DNA of 64,000 bases from Plazaster borealis (GCA_021014325.1 CM037472.1:31582234-31646233), one strand, 5' to 3'. Positions 46,681 through 59,940 are shown, numbered from the stretch's first letter. A program made the numbers and translations. Notes: generated from the sequence alone by a model not told the origin.

Positions 46681-48961
46681 TTGTTAAAAGTACCCCGTAA
46701 GTTGGCGTGTGTAAGGGCACACCGCGCACACATGTTCTTATAAGGCCGATGTGTGGGGAAAACCACGTTGGGGTTCTAAAGAGTTCCTGTTTGGGGATGA
46801 CTTTTGTGAAGAGTTCTCCAAAACCTGACTAGCCTACAATGAATGGCACATAAGGGCCCACGTACTCGTTATACGTGTGGACTTCCTTATTTCTAGAAAT
46901 GAAATGAAATAGTTGATGTGATACTCGTAAAGGTTGACTTGTGCAATATTTTAGAAACTATTCTTGGTTTTCTTGCTTAACAGAAAATTTGTATCATACT
47001 TAAAGTGTAGTACAAACTTGTACACAGACATATTACTACTAGTTGGTTCCTTAGGATAGACTGTGGTTCCTCTGGAACTCATAGTGGGGGTGATGGGGAT
47101 ATTGTTTTTGGTTTTTATTGGGGTTTTGGGGGTTTGTTTTTTGTTTAGTTTTTTTGTTTTTTAATCACTTGCAGCTGCAAACGTTATTATATGTAAAGTA
47201 TATTGTGAAATTTACAGAATTGATAATTAAGGCATACGTTGGAGACGGTGGTGGCTCTTCTTTCATGTGGTTCTTATCTTCCAGCTGGTTAAACCAGAGT
47301 TGTATGTTACACTTGACGGTAGCTCTAGTCGGCGAACGTTTTTTTTTTTTTTTTTTTTTTTTAAACGTCCTTGTGCCAAAGCTGTGTTACCGGGAACCTG
47401 GTTCCTGAAATGTTTGTTTCTCCTTTTCCTGGTTTAATTTTTGTCTTGAACCTGTCGTTGAAAGAATGCTCTTTAGTTTGTAATTTGCATTATTATGCTT
47501 GTAAATACTACTGTGATATGCAGCTGGCTTCCAATTAAGAAAAAAAAGGGCTCTTTGTTACAAATATAAATATAAAATATATATTATAATTACACTTGTT
47601 GCGTGAATTAAGAAAAAAATATGGTGTTTGGCTTTTGTTTTTGTGTATTTTTATATATTATTAAGCATGAGTTTTAGATGGACGTAGGCGTTGTATATAA
47701 TGGCCCATGAGGCATCCAATCATGTATGAAATACATGGTTAGGTTGTAAGAACAGATATGTAAAAGAGACACATTGCAGCTGAGTTTTTGTCAGTAACTG
47801 TCAACATAATGTGGGAGCAGAGAGCACTGACGTAATTAAAATTATATTAAAAAAAGTCTTTGAGATAAGAAAAAAAGTAAGTAAACCTTATTAACAAAGT
47901 GATTTCAAGCTAAAAGCAACACGTATTATTAAGGTGTATAGATTTTAAAAATCTAGGAATTTTATTTGTCGTTTGGCCTTTGCAACTATACAATTGAACT
48001 GTGATTTTATGCAAGTTATGATACCATAAAGATGGTGCTTAGAAAGTAGGTTACAACGTACAGCTCTAGAAGGACTTCTGGTGGTGTTCTGTCGTCGTGT
48101 TCACGATTAGACTTGACCCAAATGACCCACCCTCTTTTTCATCAGCGGTGAAAAAACCCTCTGACTGAAGAATGCATTCACGCTAAGTGAGATGGAATCA
48201 CACACTGGTTTGTGTGTATCTTCCACATTGTGTGGGTACGGCCATTCAGGGGGGGGGGATGGATTTGTTAACGAGAGGTTTGGCCAGAAATTACATGGCA
48301 GGGTGCACTGCTGGATGCGTTTAATTATACAGTTTTATATGGACTGTATGTTTGTATAGTGCACAGCCAAATGCAAGGTCCCAAGTTTCCCTTGTTAGTT
48401 AACACACACTGATGCAAGTATTACACAACTCATCACAATTTTATGACATTGTAGACTTAACCACCATCCAAATAAGATGGTCTATTTTAAATCACATATT
48501 GCTGCTTTTTTATAATAGAGTTTTATCAAATAGTTACATAGTAACAACAATGTAATAGAATTGAATTTCCAAATTTACTGAAATAACCTGTGGATGTCAC
48601 GTAATGTGGCATCCATTTATCTCTATCAAATTCAGCACATTTTTGGTGTAATTTTTAAATACCAAGAAAAGTACATTGAGTCCAGATTGGCCACTATTGT
48701 GGCATGAATTATTCCATTGTAGACCCAAATATTGGAGTTCGCTCATTGTTTCATGGCTCGTACAGTGTTTCTTTTAGTTGTCTAGAGAGAGGGGGGGGGT
48801 GAATAAGTATGTCTTTATTGTGTTTTGTCAAATTTGTGTTTCACAAAATGTTTTTAACATTTTTTTACAAGATGTATTTTTACTTAGTTGATTGTTGAAT
48901 GCTTTTATTGATTTTTTCTCTCTCTCTCATCTTTAATCGGGTTATTGAGTGGAACTCGCTA

Positions 48962-48967
48962 AATAAA
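48962..48967 (+). terminator. candidate distal poly-A signal of BCL11
   Basis: AATAAA about 3.3 kb after the stop, with T/G-rich sequence just downstream. An alternative AATAAA at 49382-49387 exists. Confidence 0.3.
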
Positions 48968-51542
48968 GTTTAAGGAGTTTTTGTTTGTTCCTACAAGTTG
49001 TCAATATTTCCCTGTTGTTGCCCTTGAGACTAACTCTCGGAATGAAAGAAATAATGTAAGCCTACATGAACTCTGTTATAAACAGTTTGGAAATGTCCCC
49101 AGTGCCTAGACTTTTCGAAGCAACTAATTGCTACTTTAACTCCAAGAGATTAATAATACCAATGCTGTTGTTTTAAAAACTTTATAAAAGTTTACTTTTT
49201 AAGTCATGTTTTTATTTGCTGCACTTATATATATCATGCATGTATAAGATAACTAGAGAGAAAGAAATGTTTTGGGTTTTTTTGTTTTGTTTTTGATTTG
49301 CTCTGTACTTCCATGTGTGAGGACACAATAATCTACAATTAGTTGCTCAAAGTGGTTTGTATTAAGATCCTATTAATCCTAAATAAAATGTGAATTTCAA
49401 TGGTGTATAATAGGTAGAAACCTGCAGTTTGAATTGATGTTCACCACAGCTCTTTTTAGACTGAGCCAACAAAATAATCATTTGTTCGGACGAAGAATTT
49501 GAGTCAAGTTTCTCTGTGAGGCTCACTTCCAAAACCACCGCTGTCTCTATTGTGGATCATGTTACCACGATAGACCAATAAGATGAAGTTGTTGCAGACT
49601 CAAAACAGTCGTTATGGGATTAATCCCTTTGAGGGGTAGACCTGAAAGCGAAGTCTTTGGTAGAACTTTGGTATTTCTTGAAACTTTTATCCCCAATTAT
49701 CCATGACAGATGAAATCGGCATTACTTGTTTTATTTCTCAAGACAAAGGTTATATATAAGCTCATGAGTTTTTGAAGGGAATTGCATACACTTTTTGTCA
49801 GAGAAAATGTGTGCATTGAGAGATTCAGAGAAGTTGCCTCTGTTACAGTCCCCAAAACAACCTCCTTCCTCCAGCTATGTCAATCAACTAAAGCCTTTAA
49901 GACGCCTCAAAGGAGCTGGTCAACAGCTTGAAGTACTTGAGGAAGAGTGCATCTTGGTCATGGTTTAAAGGGTTTGAAGAACTTTCTCCCAGGGGAGTTA
50001 TCTTTGGCCAAAATCAGACAAGAATGTTGCAACAAGTCCTACATCTGCCTTGCAATACAATTAATTTGAAAATCAACTCTGGAATGACCTTTGTCAATCA
50101 AGCAAACTGTGTATACAGGCCTGTCAGGGTTTTCGTAATCTCCCTTTGCCTTCGCTTTTCTTTGAAACAGGTCAAATTGCCACGACTGGGAAGAAAGATG
50201 TAGTCCAAACATCTAGCTTACTCTTTTTTCGGTGGTGTCGAGAGTCTTAGAGCCTGTAACGGTCTCATACATTGGGGCTTCATTCTAGATCAATAGCAGT
50301 CACACCACTGTATTAATTAGTCTGGCACCCTACACTTAGAGAGGACACTTGACTCTCCAAAATGTCTCCCATCACTACAATATGCAATTAGTGTACAATC
50401 TGTCACCGACAAAATTACCGCAGATTGAGATTGAACGTCCAATTCCAAACTATAAGTTGTTTCTATGGGGTTAATTTTTATTCTTCAGTTACTTCAAACA
50501 TTGTTCATTTTGTCATGTAATGCAACTTCTCCCATTTGGAGACAAGAATATGTAATATTTGATACATAAGCCTTTAATATTCCTCGTGTTTTAGTTTGTG
50601 TTGTACTAAGATAACAGGACATTATCCTTAATAAAAAAGAGAGCCACACATTTCATTGCTCTCTGATCCTTTTAAAAGGCGGGCATTGAATTGTATAGAT
50701 ATTCCATACAGCTACCTTGTCTGAGGTTAAAGGCATACATACCTAAAAACTTTTGCTAAAAGAGCAGAAAATAAAAACCTTTTCAAAATCGAGGAACATC
50801 TGCAACACTTGCATGAAGTGCCTAAATACAATGAAACTTTACTCCCAAACTGGTCACACCTTAATTGATCCACTAATCCATGAAGGCACATGTGTTGGGT
50901 CTTTAGAATGACTGTTGATTGAAAGTAACACAATTTGAAAGATCTATGCATAGTACATTTCAATAATTATTTCTGTGACTTCCGTTAGAGATCGAAATGG
51001 ATGAGGATACCAGTAGGGGCATCTTTAAGCTTATACCCTGGTTCCCTGACTTCATTTTCCTGTCGAATGGCTCCCATTATATTGTAAACATCCCAACTGT
51101 TCAGGACATGTTCAAATTAATACAAAACTTGACAAACTGAAATCCAAAAGCTAACTCTGTCAAATGTTGGCATACAAAATGTGAGCAATTTTATGTACTT
51201 TGATAATTAAAACAAAATCCAAATCAATTAATATACGGTTCAAAAACCCAGTGTTGCAAATTGGTAAGGATATTTTTTCAATACTTCACTCATCTCACTT
51301 GATTGTTACATATCTTCGTCTTAGAACAAAATGATAATAAATGTAATACCTGTGACAATGATTGTGAAATATGCATCTTTAGAGGAAAATGTTTGCCGAC
51401 AGTATGTAACATTTTAACATCCGGTCCTACCTTGACTATGACTCTTAATATTTTTTTATCTGCAACTTGATAGTATGCAATTTTACCATGGTAGTCTCAC
51501 TGCATTGAGATCCGATGCAATGTCACAGCACTGCAACAACAG
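48968..51542. other. intergenic DNA, no gene seen
   Basis: No recognised protein. A 47-codon frame at 50997-51140 (starting MDEDTSRGIFKLIPW) follows an acceptor-like string but is too short and unfamiliar to call. Otherwise featureless AT-rich sequence. Confidence 0.5.
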
Positions 51543-52112
51543 AACCCCATTTCATAAAGCCGTAAGGCACACAAATTTGCTAAGCACAGAAAACTTTGGC
51601 TTAGCAAAAATAGGTTACCAGCCAAAATACAATACCGTTACCATTGCTGCAACTGGTACCCACCGCATTTCTTGCTTAGTCAGGAAATTTGCTAAGCAGA
51701 ATTGTCTGCTTAAAGGCAGGGTAAACATTTGGTAATTGTTGAAGAGCAGTATCCTCATTTGGTGTATCCCAGCATATGCATAAAAATAATAATCTGTGAA
51801 AATTTGGGCTCAATTGGTCATCGAAGTTGCAAAAAACTAATGATGGAAAACACACCCTTATTGCATAGAATTGTGTGTTTTCAGATGCCTGAGAAAGGCT
51901 TCATGCCTGAAGCCTTTCTCAGATTCAAATCTTTTGGTGAGAAATTACCTTTCTCTAAAACGCCATTACTTCAAAGGGTGTTGTTTCTAACAATGTTTAT
52001 AGTACCAACAGCTCTCCAGTGCTCTTTACCAAGTAAGTTTTTATGGTCATTAATTTTTGAAGTAATTACCAAAGGTATACCATCCCTATAACAGCTTTGT
52101 GAAATTGGGCCC
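51543..52112. repeat. GGGCC-ended MITE split by a TTAA element
   Basis: The left part (51543-51709) has CATTTCATAAAGCCG, TAGGTTACCAGCCAAAATAC and GAAATTTGCTAAGCAGAATT. The right end CAGCTTTGTGAAATTGGGCC is at about 52092-52111. Between them lies the TTAA MITE at 51710-52091. The composite of the outer parts matches the uninterrupted copy at 54788-54979. Confidence 0.85.
51710..52091. repeat. TTAA MITE with perfect central hairpin, nested
   Basis: TTAA (51710-51713), then AGGCAGGGTAAACATTTGGT. The right end is ACCAAAGGTATACCATCCCT followed by ATAA in place of TTAA. The centre is a perfect 15-bp stem, CTGAGAAAGGCTTCA (51889-51903) against TGAAGCCTTTCTCAG (51908-51922), with a TGCC loop. It shares GCTCAATTGGTCATCGAAGT with the other family members. 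Confidence 0.85.
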
Positions 52113-54157
52113 AGGTGTTCCTACTTTTATCAGAATATTTAACAAATATTAATACTATCCGATCCACTGCTCTTCAACAAGTTTGAGAATGAATGTGTAT
52201 TGGAGGAACATCCCGAATCAGCATCCTCATTGAATTGCTGCCAGCCACCCAGAGTGCAGCATTGGTTATTTTATGGTCATGGTGCTTTTTCCAAACCTTG
52301 GTTCCGTCTCTGGCTCCGGACTCCGTTTGATGGTGAAGCACTAAGCAAAATGCACACTGCTCCAAAATGGATGACGGAGCTGGAGTCCAAGCTTAGGTTT
52401 GGAAAAGATCCTTTGTTACAACTGCTGCTCTTGAAGTGAATACACTTTCCAGAAGACCATTAAAAGTAATTATCCCAAATAAGGAGAATATTTTTGTTTT
52501 GTCGGAAAAAGGCAGCAAATTAAGAACCATCAGTCCACATTGTACACACCTTGATAGTTGAATCTTTCCCTGGTGGTTTTAATGATTGTTTTTATGTCTC
52601 TGTTAGTCTATGGAGTCCCATTGACTTTAATGTTCTTACTCCCTTGAGTGTTTCAGCCTGTCGTGCCTCTCTAGAAAAGATAAAAAACCTAGCAACAACA
52701 CAAACAAGACACTGAATTCTGCAAACACCGCCCTCTATACACGATTTGTAAATCTATACTGATCTTAACAACCCATCCAGTCAAAACTGAATTATGTGCC
52801 TAGTGATTACTATAGCAAACCATTTCGTAGGGTACTCTTTTTAGTAAACGTGTCATTAAAAAATTAACTTCACATGACCAATTTATGGGGTGATTTTTTC
52901 ACAGTATTTTTGAAAGTGTAGCTTAAGTTTAACTTGTATCCTAAATATAATATTCAATTATTGGTGTATTGATATTTTAAAACTCCTTTATATAAAAAAA
53001 TTAAAAATTGCAAAAAAAAAATTAAATTAAATAAAAAATTGCAAAAAAACTATTAGAATAAAAACCCACACATACTATCTTCTCTTGCCACTTTCTCTAA
53101 CTGTATAGTGTTGTTCATTATGCACCGAGAACATGTCTTATAAAAATAGCTTTAAAAGAATTATGGTTAATGTATAATCACTATGTAACACAACTCATTT
53201 AAATGAACCCATTATATGGTGAAGGAATAAGGTTTATTTCAATATTATGCATCACAGTAAACTATTCGATTTGTTCTGATGGTAATTTGTTAATGTAGTT
53301 ATGGCAGCTAACGGAGGCGCCCATTGGTGAAAACAGAAAGTGACGTGGGTTTACCAAACACGCTTCAAATCAAATGGGACTTTCAGAGGCAAGAAACTTT
53401 GTAGTATTTTGCACTGTAAGGTATAATAATGTATAGGGGGCTGTGGTTAACGAACAGCCATGGTGGGAGCTATGTCTGTAGTGAGCGGATTTGGCTGTGG
53501 CAGTGACGTTTGCTGCAGTGGTGATATTTTCATCTGCAGTTGATCTAGCCTAAGCCGTAGCCAACTCTGTCAATCCGGACACAGCTTACTTGGGTCATAT
53601 CCAGATCATTGACTGTGATTATGAAGTCAGTAGTAAGTTAACGTACAGGCTGATACAATGGTGAATGGTCCGGTCAGAACTGGCAGTTTGGATATTTCCT
53701 AATGTGTTGCGTTTGCATCCATGCTTGGCACCAACTTTACTCTCAATTTATTTGTTTTATTCTCATAATGCAAAGGTCAATCAAAAAATATATAAAAATA
53801 TAATCCTTTCTTTATTTGCAAACAAAATTTAGTGACACCAATTGACCCTTAGAAACTGTATGGTGATATGGATATTATATCATACGGATATTATGGATAT
53901 GATTCAATTTGTGTGATTTTATAATCTAACCTAATGCAGAGTAAGGTCTGTGTCAAGCAATTGTACATTCATAGCAATCTTCTTACTGGGTTTTATCTCC
54001 TCCGAACAATACCTTTAAGAGTACATATGTTTTTGCCATGCACGGTTTGTAGACTTTCCCACTTTATTTCTTTTACAATTTTGCATTGTACTCTTTCTGC
54101 TCCATAGGTTGGATTGAAACACCAGGTATAAAATTGAGTACTGAGTGCCACCCACGA
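52113..54157. other. intergenic DNA, no gene seen
   Basis: No supported gene. An A/T-only region lies at about 52970-53060 (runs of A interrupted by TT). Nothing else structured was recognised. Confidence 0.5.
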
Positions 54158-54348
54158 GGGCCAGATTTCATAGAGCTACTTAAGCCTAAAAATTATGCTT
54201 AATAGCAATAAGCAAGTAGAAGCAGGATACCAGTCACAGATTGTACATGTGACATGTCATGTTTTGGCTGGTAACCTTATTCTGGTAAGCATAATTTTTC
54301 CGTGCTTAGCTACTTTTTGTACTTAAGCAGCTCTTTGAAATTGGGCCC
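54158..54348. repeat. GGGCC-ended MITE, uninterrupted
   Basis: It starts GGGCCAGATTTCATAGAGCT and ends AGCTCTTTGAAATTGGGCCC. The interior inverted pair includes AAATTATGCTTA against AAGCATAATTTTT. It is about 190 bp. Confidence 0.85.
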
Positions 54349-54685
54349 AGTATAACAAATTCTCACTGAAAGTGCAAAAACTTGCAAAATGTTTCAAAGC
54401 AAAAAAAGCGCCGCATCGCATGTGGAGTAAACTTTCAGCTCCTCTGTCTTAATGAAGAATCCTACAAAGGTCTTCATCGTGATTGTCTAAAAACTAACGC
54501 ATCTAAAGAAGTCTTGACCAGTTGGCACCTGATAAAGACACTTTATTTCACTGCCCTCAATAATTCTACAGGGCACATATGAAGCACTAATTCCTTCATT
54601 GCTGGTCAGAACAAACTATTGACTGGCAATGTAGAGATGGATCTGTCTATTGCCCCTTTAAAGGAAGTGACTAAAAACCCATGGT

Positions 54686-54787
54686 CAATTTTATGGCGCT
54701 GCTTACGGTGACATTTTGCACTTATGGCCCATAGAAATACAGTAAGCCCTCAATTCTGTGGTAAACAGCGCCATGAAATTAAGCCCA
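54686..54787. repeat. short inverted repeat related to GGGCC-ended MITEs
   Basis: CAATTTTATGGCGCTGCTTA is mirrored by GTAAACAGCGCCATGAAATT about 100 bp on. The same GGCGCTGCTTAC and CAGCGCCATGA ends form the outer element at 29116-29563. Confidence 0.8.
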
Positions 54788-54979
54788 GGGCCAAATTTCA
54801 TAAAGCCTGTCAGCACAAAAACTTGCTATGCACAAAAAATATTGCTCAGCAGAAACAGGTTACCAGCCAACATTGCATCAAGTTAACATTGTGGTGACTG
54901 GTGCCAAACTCATTTTTTGCTTGGCAAAGAAATTTGCTAAGCAGTATTTTCTGCTAAACAGCTTTATGAAATTGGGCCC
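54788..54979. repeat. GGGCC-ended MITE, uninterrupted
   Basis: GGGCCAAATTTCATAAAGCC at the left, GCTTTATGAAATTGGGCCC at the right, about 192 bp. The interior has CAGGTTACCAGCCAACATTG and AAATTTGCTAAGCAGTATTT. It directly abuts the preceding element. Confidence 0.9.
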
Positions 54980-57363
54980 TGATATGTGCACAGATGTGCT
55001 TAGTGCAGGCAGTTTTGCTAGCATTCCAGTCTAATACTTATGCAATGGGTGCAAAAGCAGGGTTTTTGATTAAACCAGCAAATTTAAGAAGCTAATTTTG
55101 GTAACCTGTCTCTAGTAGCAACTACCTCCCATGGTGCTGAGGTGATCTCCCCACGAAGCTCTCCTTAAAAAATAAGGTATGCTGAGTAGAGATCTTCATC
55201 ATCATCGTCCTCATCAAAATCTAAGTAGACACTGAGAATTTTCATGATGGAACTGCCATCTGAAGGTATTCGCAAAAATTGCTGCAACACTATTACATCT
55301 GACATGAGATGTATTTGTGATGCAACTTCCAAGCTTCTTAAATCATCACAGCATCAGCTGTGGGCCCATTCTCATGCTGCTGCTAACTGCTGCATCCTTT
55401 GCTTATGTTGATCATTCTTGGCTTACGGGGTAAGCACCAAAATGTCTGTGCTAGCAAAAGAGCCTTGCTGACCAATACAATTCTCATGCATAAGCGCTAA
55501 ATTTGCTGCAACTCTAAGCGCTGTTTGTTTTGCTGAAGACAAACAGTACCCCCCCCCCCAGATAAAACAGATTCTAATGATTTATCAAAGGAAGAAAACA
55601 GTTTTGATTTTTTTTTTTATGAGAAAGAACTTGAAATTAAAATTGCTGATCTCACATTTTAACCAGATTAACGTATCACTAAAGCAGTACAAGAGAGTGT
55701 AAGTGGGAACGAAACTAAATATTGAGTTTCACATTTGAAGTAGTCTTAGAAGAGGCGGCTCTCAGCTGACCGGTTTCCCTGTTAATTATTGATGAAACTC
55801 CTGCATCAGTTATTGGATAAAACAGGCATGTTTGTCGGTGTAACGTTATATGCTTACTCTTGCACAACAGTGCTTGAAAGGTGTCCGTGAACTTGGAGAC
55901 TTTGCACTCTTGAACTTCTGTGTACAGAATCTGAACTTGACTGTAGTTGATGTTATAACTCCAGTCAACCCGTCACCTTTGGGTATCGGTTAATGGTCAA
56001 GGGGTTGACTTTAGACTTTGAGTGGTTTCCTCCTGCTCCTGCAAGTTGAAAGGTTTTACAGTATCTCTACATAAAAACCATCAGGATACCTGAATGAGGG
56101 CTAGAGGTCTCCATTCAGGCAGGCATTCATGGGTTCGATTCACACATGGGAAACCCAAGAGTTTCTTGTCGGGTTAGTTCTACAGACACTTAGAAGCACT
56201 AAGCATAGATGGCGGAACAACGTTGGTTGAGATTAAGTTTGTATTAAAGTTTTAGTGTTTAACCAAGTAAAATGTTAAAACGGTTTTTGACTAGTGATTC
56301 AGATAATGGTTGTATTGTTTACGAGTCAGGTGATTATCATTGTTGAACCTTTTTCATAAGTTTGTTGTTAATGTGTTAATTCGATAGATTGGGTAAGGAC
56401 AAAGAAATCAGTTATTTTTGTCTTGGCTTAAAAGATCTGAAATGGAATGAAAGAATACAATGACCTAGATTTTGAATTATTAGTCTTTTGTCAAGATGTT
56501 AGTGCAGGTTCTGTTTACACTACATGGTGCGAGTCCTTGAGTTAGAAGACTGCAGTGACACATTGACTTTAGTTTAAGACTAATAACAGCTTTTCACCAC
56601 AGCAAAATCAGCAAAATCAGTTATTCCCGCCATATTTGACTGACTGGAAAACCAAGAAATACTTTACAAAAGTAAGAATTGGAATGAAAGAAGTTTTCAA
56701 GGTCTGATAAAAATGATTTTCAATCATTAAACATTTAAAAATGCTAGATCATTGTATTTTTAAAAGATCTACATTTCATTTTCTTTTTGCTGAAAGAAAT
56801 TATCAATCTTTCTGTGTTTCCTTGATACTCAGCAACTGGGTAGGGGAACAAATAATAGTTTTTGGAAAATTTAAAGACATTTTTAAAAAATCGAATGGTA
56901 CTGCCCGCGTAAAGGGGATAAATGTTAATGTTTTAATGCAAGTATCAAGCTAAGCTTATAAGCCTCAGTAGCCAATTTTGCTAACTACTTTTTATTATTT
57001 TTTATTATTTATGTACCATGTTTTTTCGCTTGTTGTTTATAAGCTGTATATGTTGTGCTTTTTCATCCTCAAAGGCATTTTGCTTTGAAGGGAGACTCGG
57101 CCCATTTCCTACTGTATAATAAACTAATGGTAATCATAGACGTACCCAGTAGGTTACTTGTGTTAGTTTACAAACCAGTATATGTTCTATGACCTTGCAT
57201 ATGATGTAAACTGTTCTTTCGGTCAGGTTTTTTTTAATGATTTATTTTTTCGCTTTTGAGACTCGGAGATGCTTTTTTGTCCTTTGTGTTATTCTTGGAA
57301 TAAATATTGAATGATTGAAAAATAGACGTTTGTTCAAGTGTTTATTCTTCCAGTCCATGATAT
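54980..57363. other. intergenic DNA, possible 3' end of an unknown transcript
   Basis: No recognised coding sequence. A C-run lies at 55550-55558. Near 57299 an AATAAA is followed by TATTGAATGATTGAAAAA, the look of an mRNA or retroposon 3' end on the plus strand, but no gene could be assigned upstream. Confidence 0.4.
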
Positions 57364-57755
57364 TTAAAGGTAGGGTCATAGATTCGTAACTACTACAAAA
57401 ATTAATTACCTTAAAAAGTTATTTGGTGAGAAGCACTGCAGCCGTTGATAGTATAAACTATTTTGAGAAAGGATTCCCTTCGAAGTTATATGATTCACCC
57501 AAAAACATTTTAATCTGAGAAACGATTCATGCATTAATAATTTCTCCGATTTCTGAGGGTTGGTGTCCATTCTCAAATGCTGCGGCCAGAGATGTGGTTG
57601 GTACCCGCTGTCGCCTTGCTAAATGTTGATGGATTCAACGTTCTTTTATCAGCAAGAGGGCTCTGTTCAGCTGAAACTTTCAAATGTGACTTTTATTGTA
57701 TCTTTATTTATAATGTTGCCTATAACTCAGCATTACGTTATGACCCTACGTTTAA
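57364..57755. repeat. TTAA-flanked MITE, AGGTAGGG sub-type, reversed
   Basis: The TTAA at 57364-57367 is followed by AGGTAGGGTCATAGATTCGT; the right end ATGACCCTACG is followed by TTAA (57752-57755). The interior is the reverse of 6605-7058: GAAACTTTCAAATGTGACTT here matches AAGTCACATGTGAAAGTTTC there. Confidence 0.85.
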
Positions 57756-58670
57756 TACCCGACATCTCTTTTCTTCATGAGTATTGAGCATTTGACTTGT
57801 ATTTGACTTGTGACCCAATTCAGACTCTGACTCAGATTGAAATCCTTACTCAAAGTGAGACCCGTCCTTTTGGATTCCTTCTAAGGCAAAAGCTAAGGCG
57901 ATTGATGGTCTTTGTTACTTATTTCATGTCTATTTGGCTTGCGGTAACACCATGTGTATATCTACTTTGCTGTGTAGATTTTTGTTCTTTGAGAACTTGT
58001 CTTGCTATAGTCTGCTGTCATTGTGTTTATCTCTGAAACATAGCACTAAAAAGTACGTTCAATTGCAACTCAGTCTGCCAACTTGCACTCCGTTCGGATG
58101 GAAGAATTAGGCAGACCACTCAGTAAGGAACTGCATTTAATTCAAATAGGTTCAAATCTTGCTTCAGCGTCCTTTTCTATTGCCCTTGGAATGTTGACTT
58201 TGATTGGCCGGCATCAATCTGTCCACCCAGTGAAAGCAACATTCTTGTTGCAGTGAAACCTACCCAACCTGACCGTCCAAATTGTGCTCCATTATCAGGA
58301 GAGTCAACACTGCATGTACATGCATCAGGCGCACTATAAACCCAATGCCTGATTGGCCGCCTGGGTTAACCAAAGTACATGTATTGACATTACCGGCCAA
58401 TAATATTGCCCCATGCGTAACTGTTGAGATAGATCTACTCCCATTGTATGGCGGGACCACAATGAAAACATATGCCTAGTGGCTGACATGTATTCTTTGG
58501 GACTTTATTATTCCAATTCTCTTAACACATGGATCCTCTCTAGTGCATGACCCTTCAATATTCATGCGTGACATTCACATGAATCAGTAGAAATGTTGAA
58601 AGTCTTTAACACGTCAAAGTGCGAAACTGTGCTTCCTTCACATGTTAACGCAATGGACATTGGAACCTCA
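57756..58670. other. intergenic DNA, no gene seen
   Basis: Frames up to 79 codons were read without recognition. No structured repeat found. Confidence 0.5.
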
Positions 58671-58803
58671 GGTCCGAATTAGCAGCTACAGCTACGGCTA
58701 CGGTTAGATTTCCGTGTCATCATGCGTTGAAGTATAGGAGGTCCTTAGCAACACTCTTAGCAATAGTCGTAGCCGTAGCTTTAGCCACCAATTCGGATAC
58801 GGC
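58671..58803. repeat. inverted-repeat element, TCCGAATT ends
   Basis: GGTCCGAATTAGCAGCTACA then GCTACGGCTACGG at the left. At the right, TAGTCGTAGCCGTAGCTTTA then GCCACCAATTCGGAT. The length is about 133 bp, and half of it is the terminal repeats built on a GCTACG motif. Confidence 0.8.
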
Positions 58804-59363
58804 CTACCATTCAAAACAATGTTTTCTTTGAATACGCTCAAGACTATAGCAAGGTTTATTTTGTGTACATTGTATACCTTGGCTGTCTTACTGAAATGAT
58901 GACAAGAAAAAAGTAGCAGTACATCAACAATTGACAATTCAACTAAAGTAATCTTTTTATTTCCAGCGCTTTCAATTTGTGCAAACTTTTAACATTCCAT
59001 AAGAAGTTACAGGAAACTATCAAATCATTCAACTGTGTAAAATTCAAAACAACACATTTTAACGTCAGTAAACTGGAATCCAAACGTATGCAATTATCAC
59101 AAACCAATGTAATTGGAAGTCCTACAATTTGAGCATGTATAATTTCTGTTTACTCTACACATAGGCCAGAGGAGGTGTGGTGGTAACAAGAAATGGCCGA
59201 TGCCGTTATTGGACCTATCGACAATCCATTATTGTCACTTTCAACCAAACAGCTATTGATTACGGTCAACTCACAGATGAGTGGTCTGACAAGGACATCA
59301 TCTTTCAGAGATTTCAATAATGCTAAACTAGAATGATAGTTAAACTGTCATCTAATCATGTTG
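58804..59363. other. intergenic DNA, no gene seen
   Basis: Nothing recognised on either strand. Confidence 0.5.
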
Positions 59364-59671
59364 GCGCGTGTATTGGCCGAGCAGTTTAGAGCACTGGACT
59401 CAACCTCTGGTGTTTCTGATCAGCAGAGTGTGGGTTCGAGTCCGTCGTGGCACTTTTGTTCTTCTGATTGGACATTAAGTCATAGGTCCCGTATACTAGG
59501 ATTGGTAGTGCACGTAAAAGAACCCAGAACACTTACTGAGAAGAGTAGGGGTTAACCCCGGTGTTTCTGATTCGCAAAGCAACACCCTTGTTGACAAGTT
59601 TCCTCAGGCTTGTGAACAATTCTTGACATCCTTGGTTTCATTACCAGAAATATATAACAATAATAACAATG
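59364..59671 (+). mobile_element. tRNA-Leu-derived SINE, copy 6
   Basis: The head has TATTGGCCGAGCAGTTTAGA, GGACTCAACCTCTGGTG and GTGGGTTCGAGTCCGTCGTG. The body has AGTGCACGTAAAAGAACCC and GGGGTTAACCCCGGTGTTTC as in copy 2. The 3' end is AACAATAATAACAATG. Confidence 0.85.
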
Positions 59672-59763
59672 TGATTGTAGCACAAGATATATACACAATT
59701 TCACTTTTTCAAATCAAATCATTTTTTTTTCTTCTCTCTGGCTGTGTACTCCATTGGTAAAAA

Positions 59764-59940
59764 GTGTTTGTTGTTTTTTTCAACAAAAAAAAACAAAATG
59801 CACACATTGTTTTTTATTTTTTAGGTCTAAAGTTCTCTAAAAAAAAAAAAAAAAATTTCAACTTCTTTTTTTCTTTTTTTGCTTCTCTAAAAAAAAAAAA
59901 AAAAGTAACTCAAAAAACAAAAAAAAAAAAAAAAAAAATC
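59764..59940. repeat. cluster of poly-A and poly-T tracts
   Basis: At least three A-runs of about 15 or more (from 59839, 59889 and 59919) alternate with T-rich stretches. The Lys/Phe-rich frame at 59764-59973 is produced by these runs and is not a gene. Confidence 0.85.

Larger units (their letters stand above)
45639..48967 (+). other. probable BCL11 3' UTR region
   Basis: This is AT-rich sequence after the stop with no repeats of the main families until past 49 kb, unlike the intron. That fits a long 3' UTR. Poly-A signals AATAAA occur at 46034-46039 and 48962-48967; the second is followed by a T/G-rich stretch (GTTTTTGTTTGTTCC type), which suits a cleavage site. A 22-nt T-run sits at 47341-47362. 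The actual end is not provable from sequence alone. Confidence 0.4.

Noticed and set aside
50997..51140. 47-codon frame beginning MDEDTSRGIFKLIPW
   Set aside because: Too short, acceptor-like sequence only, no donor or homology.
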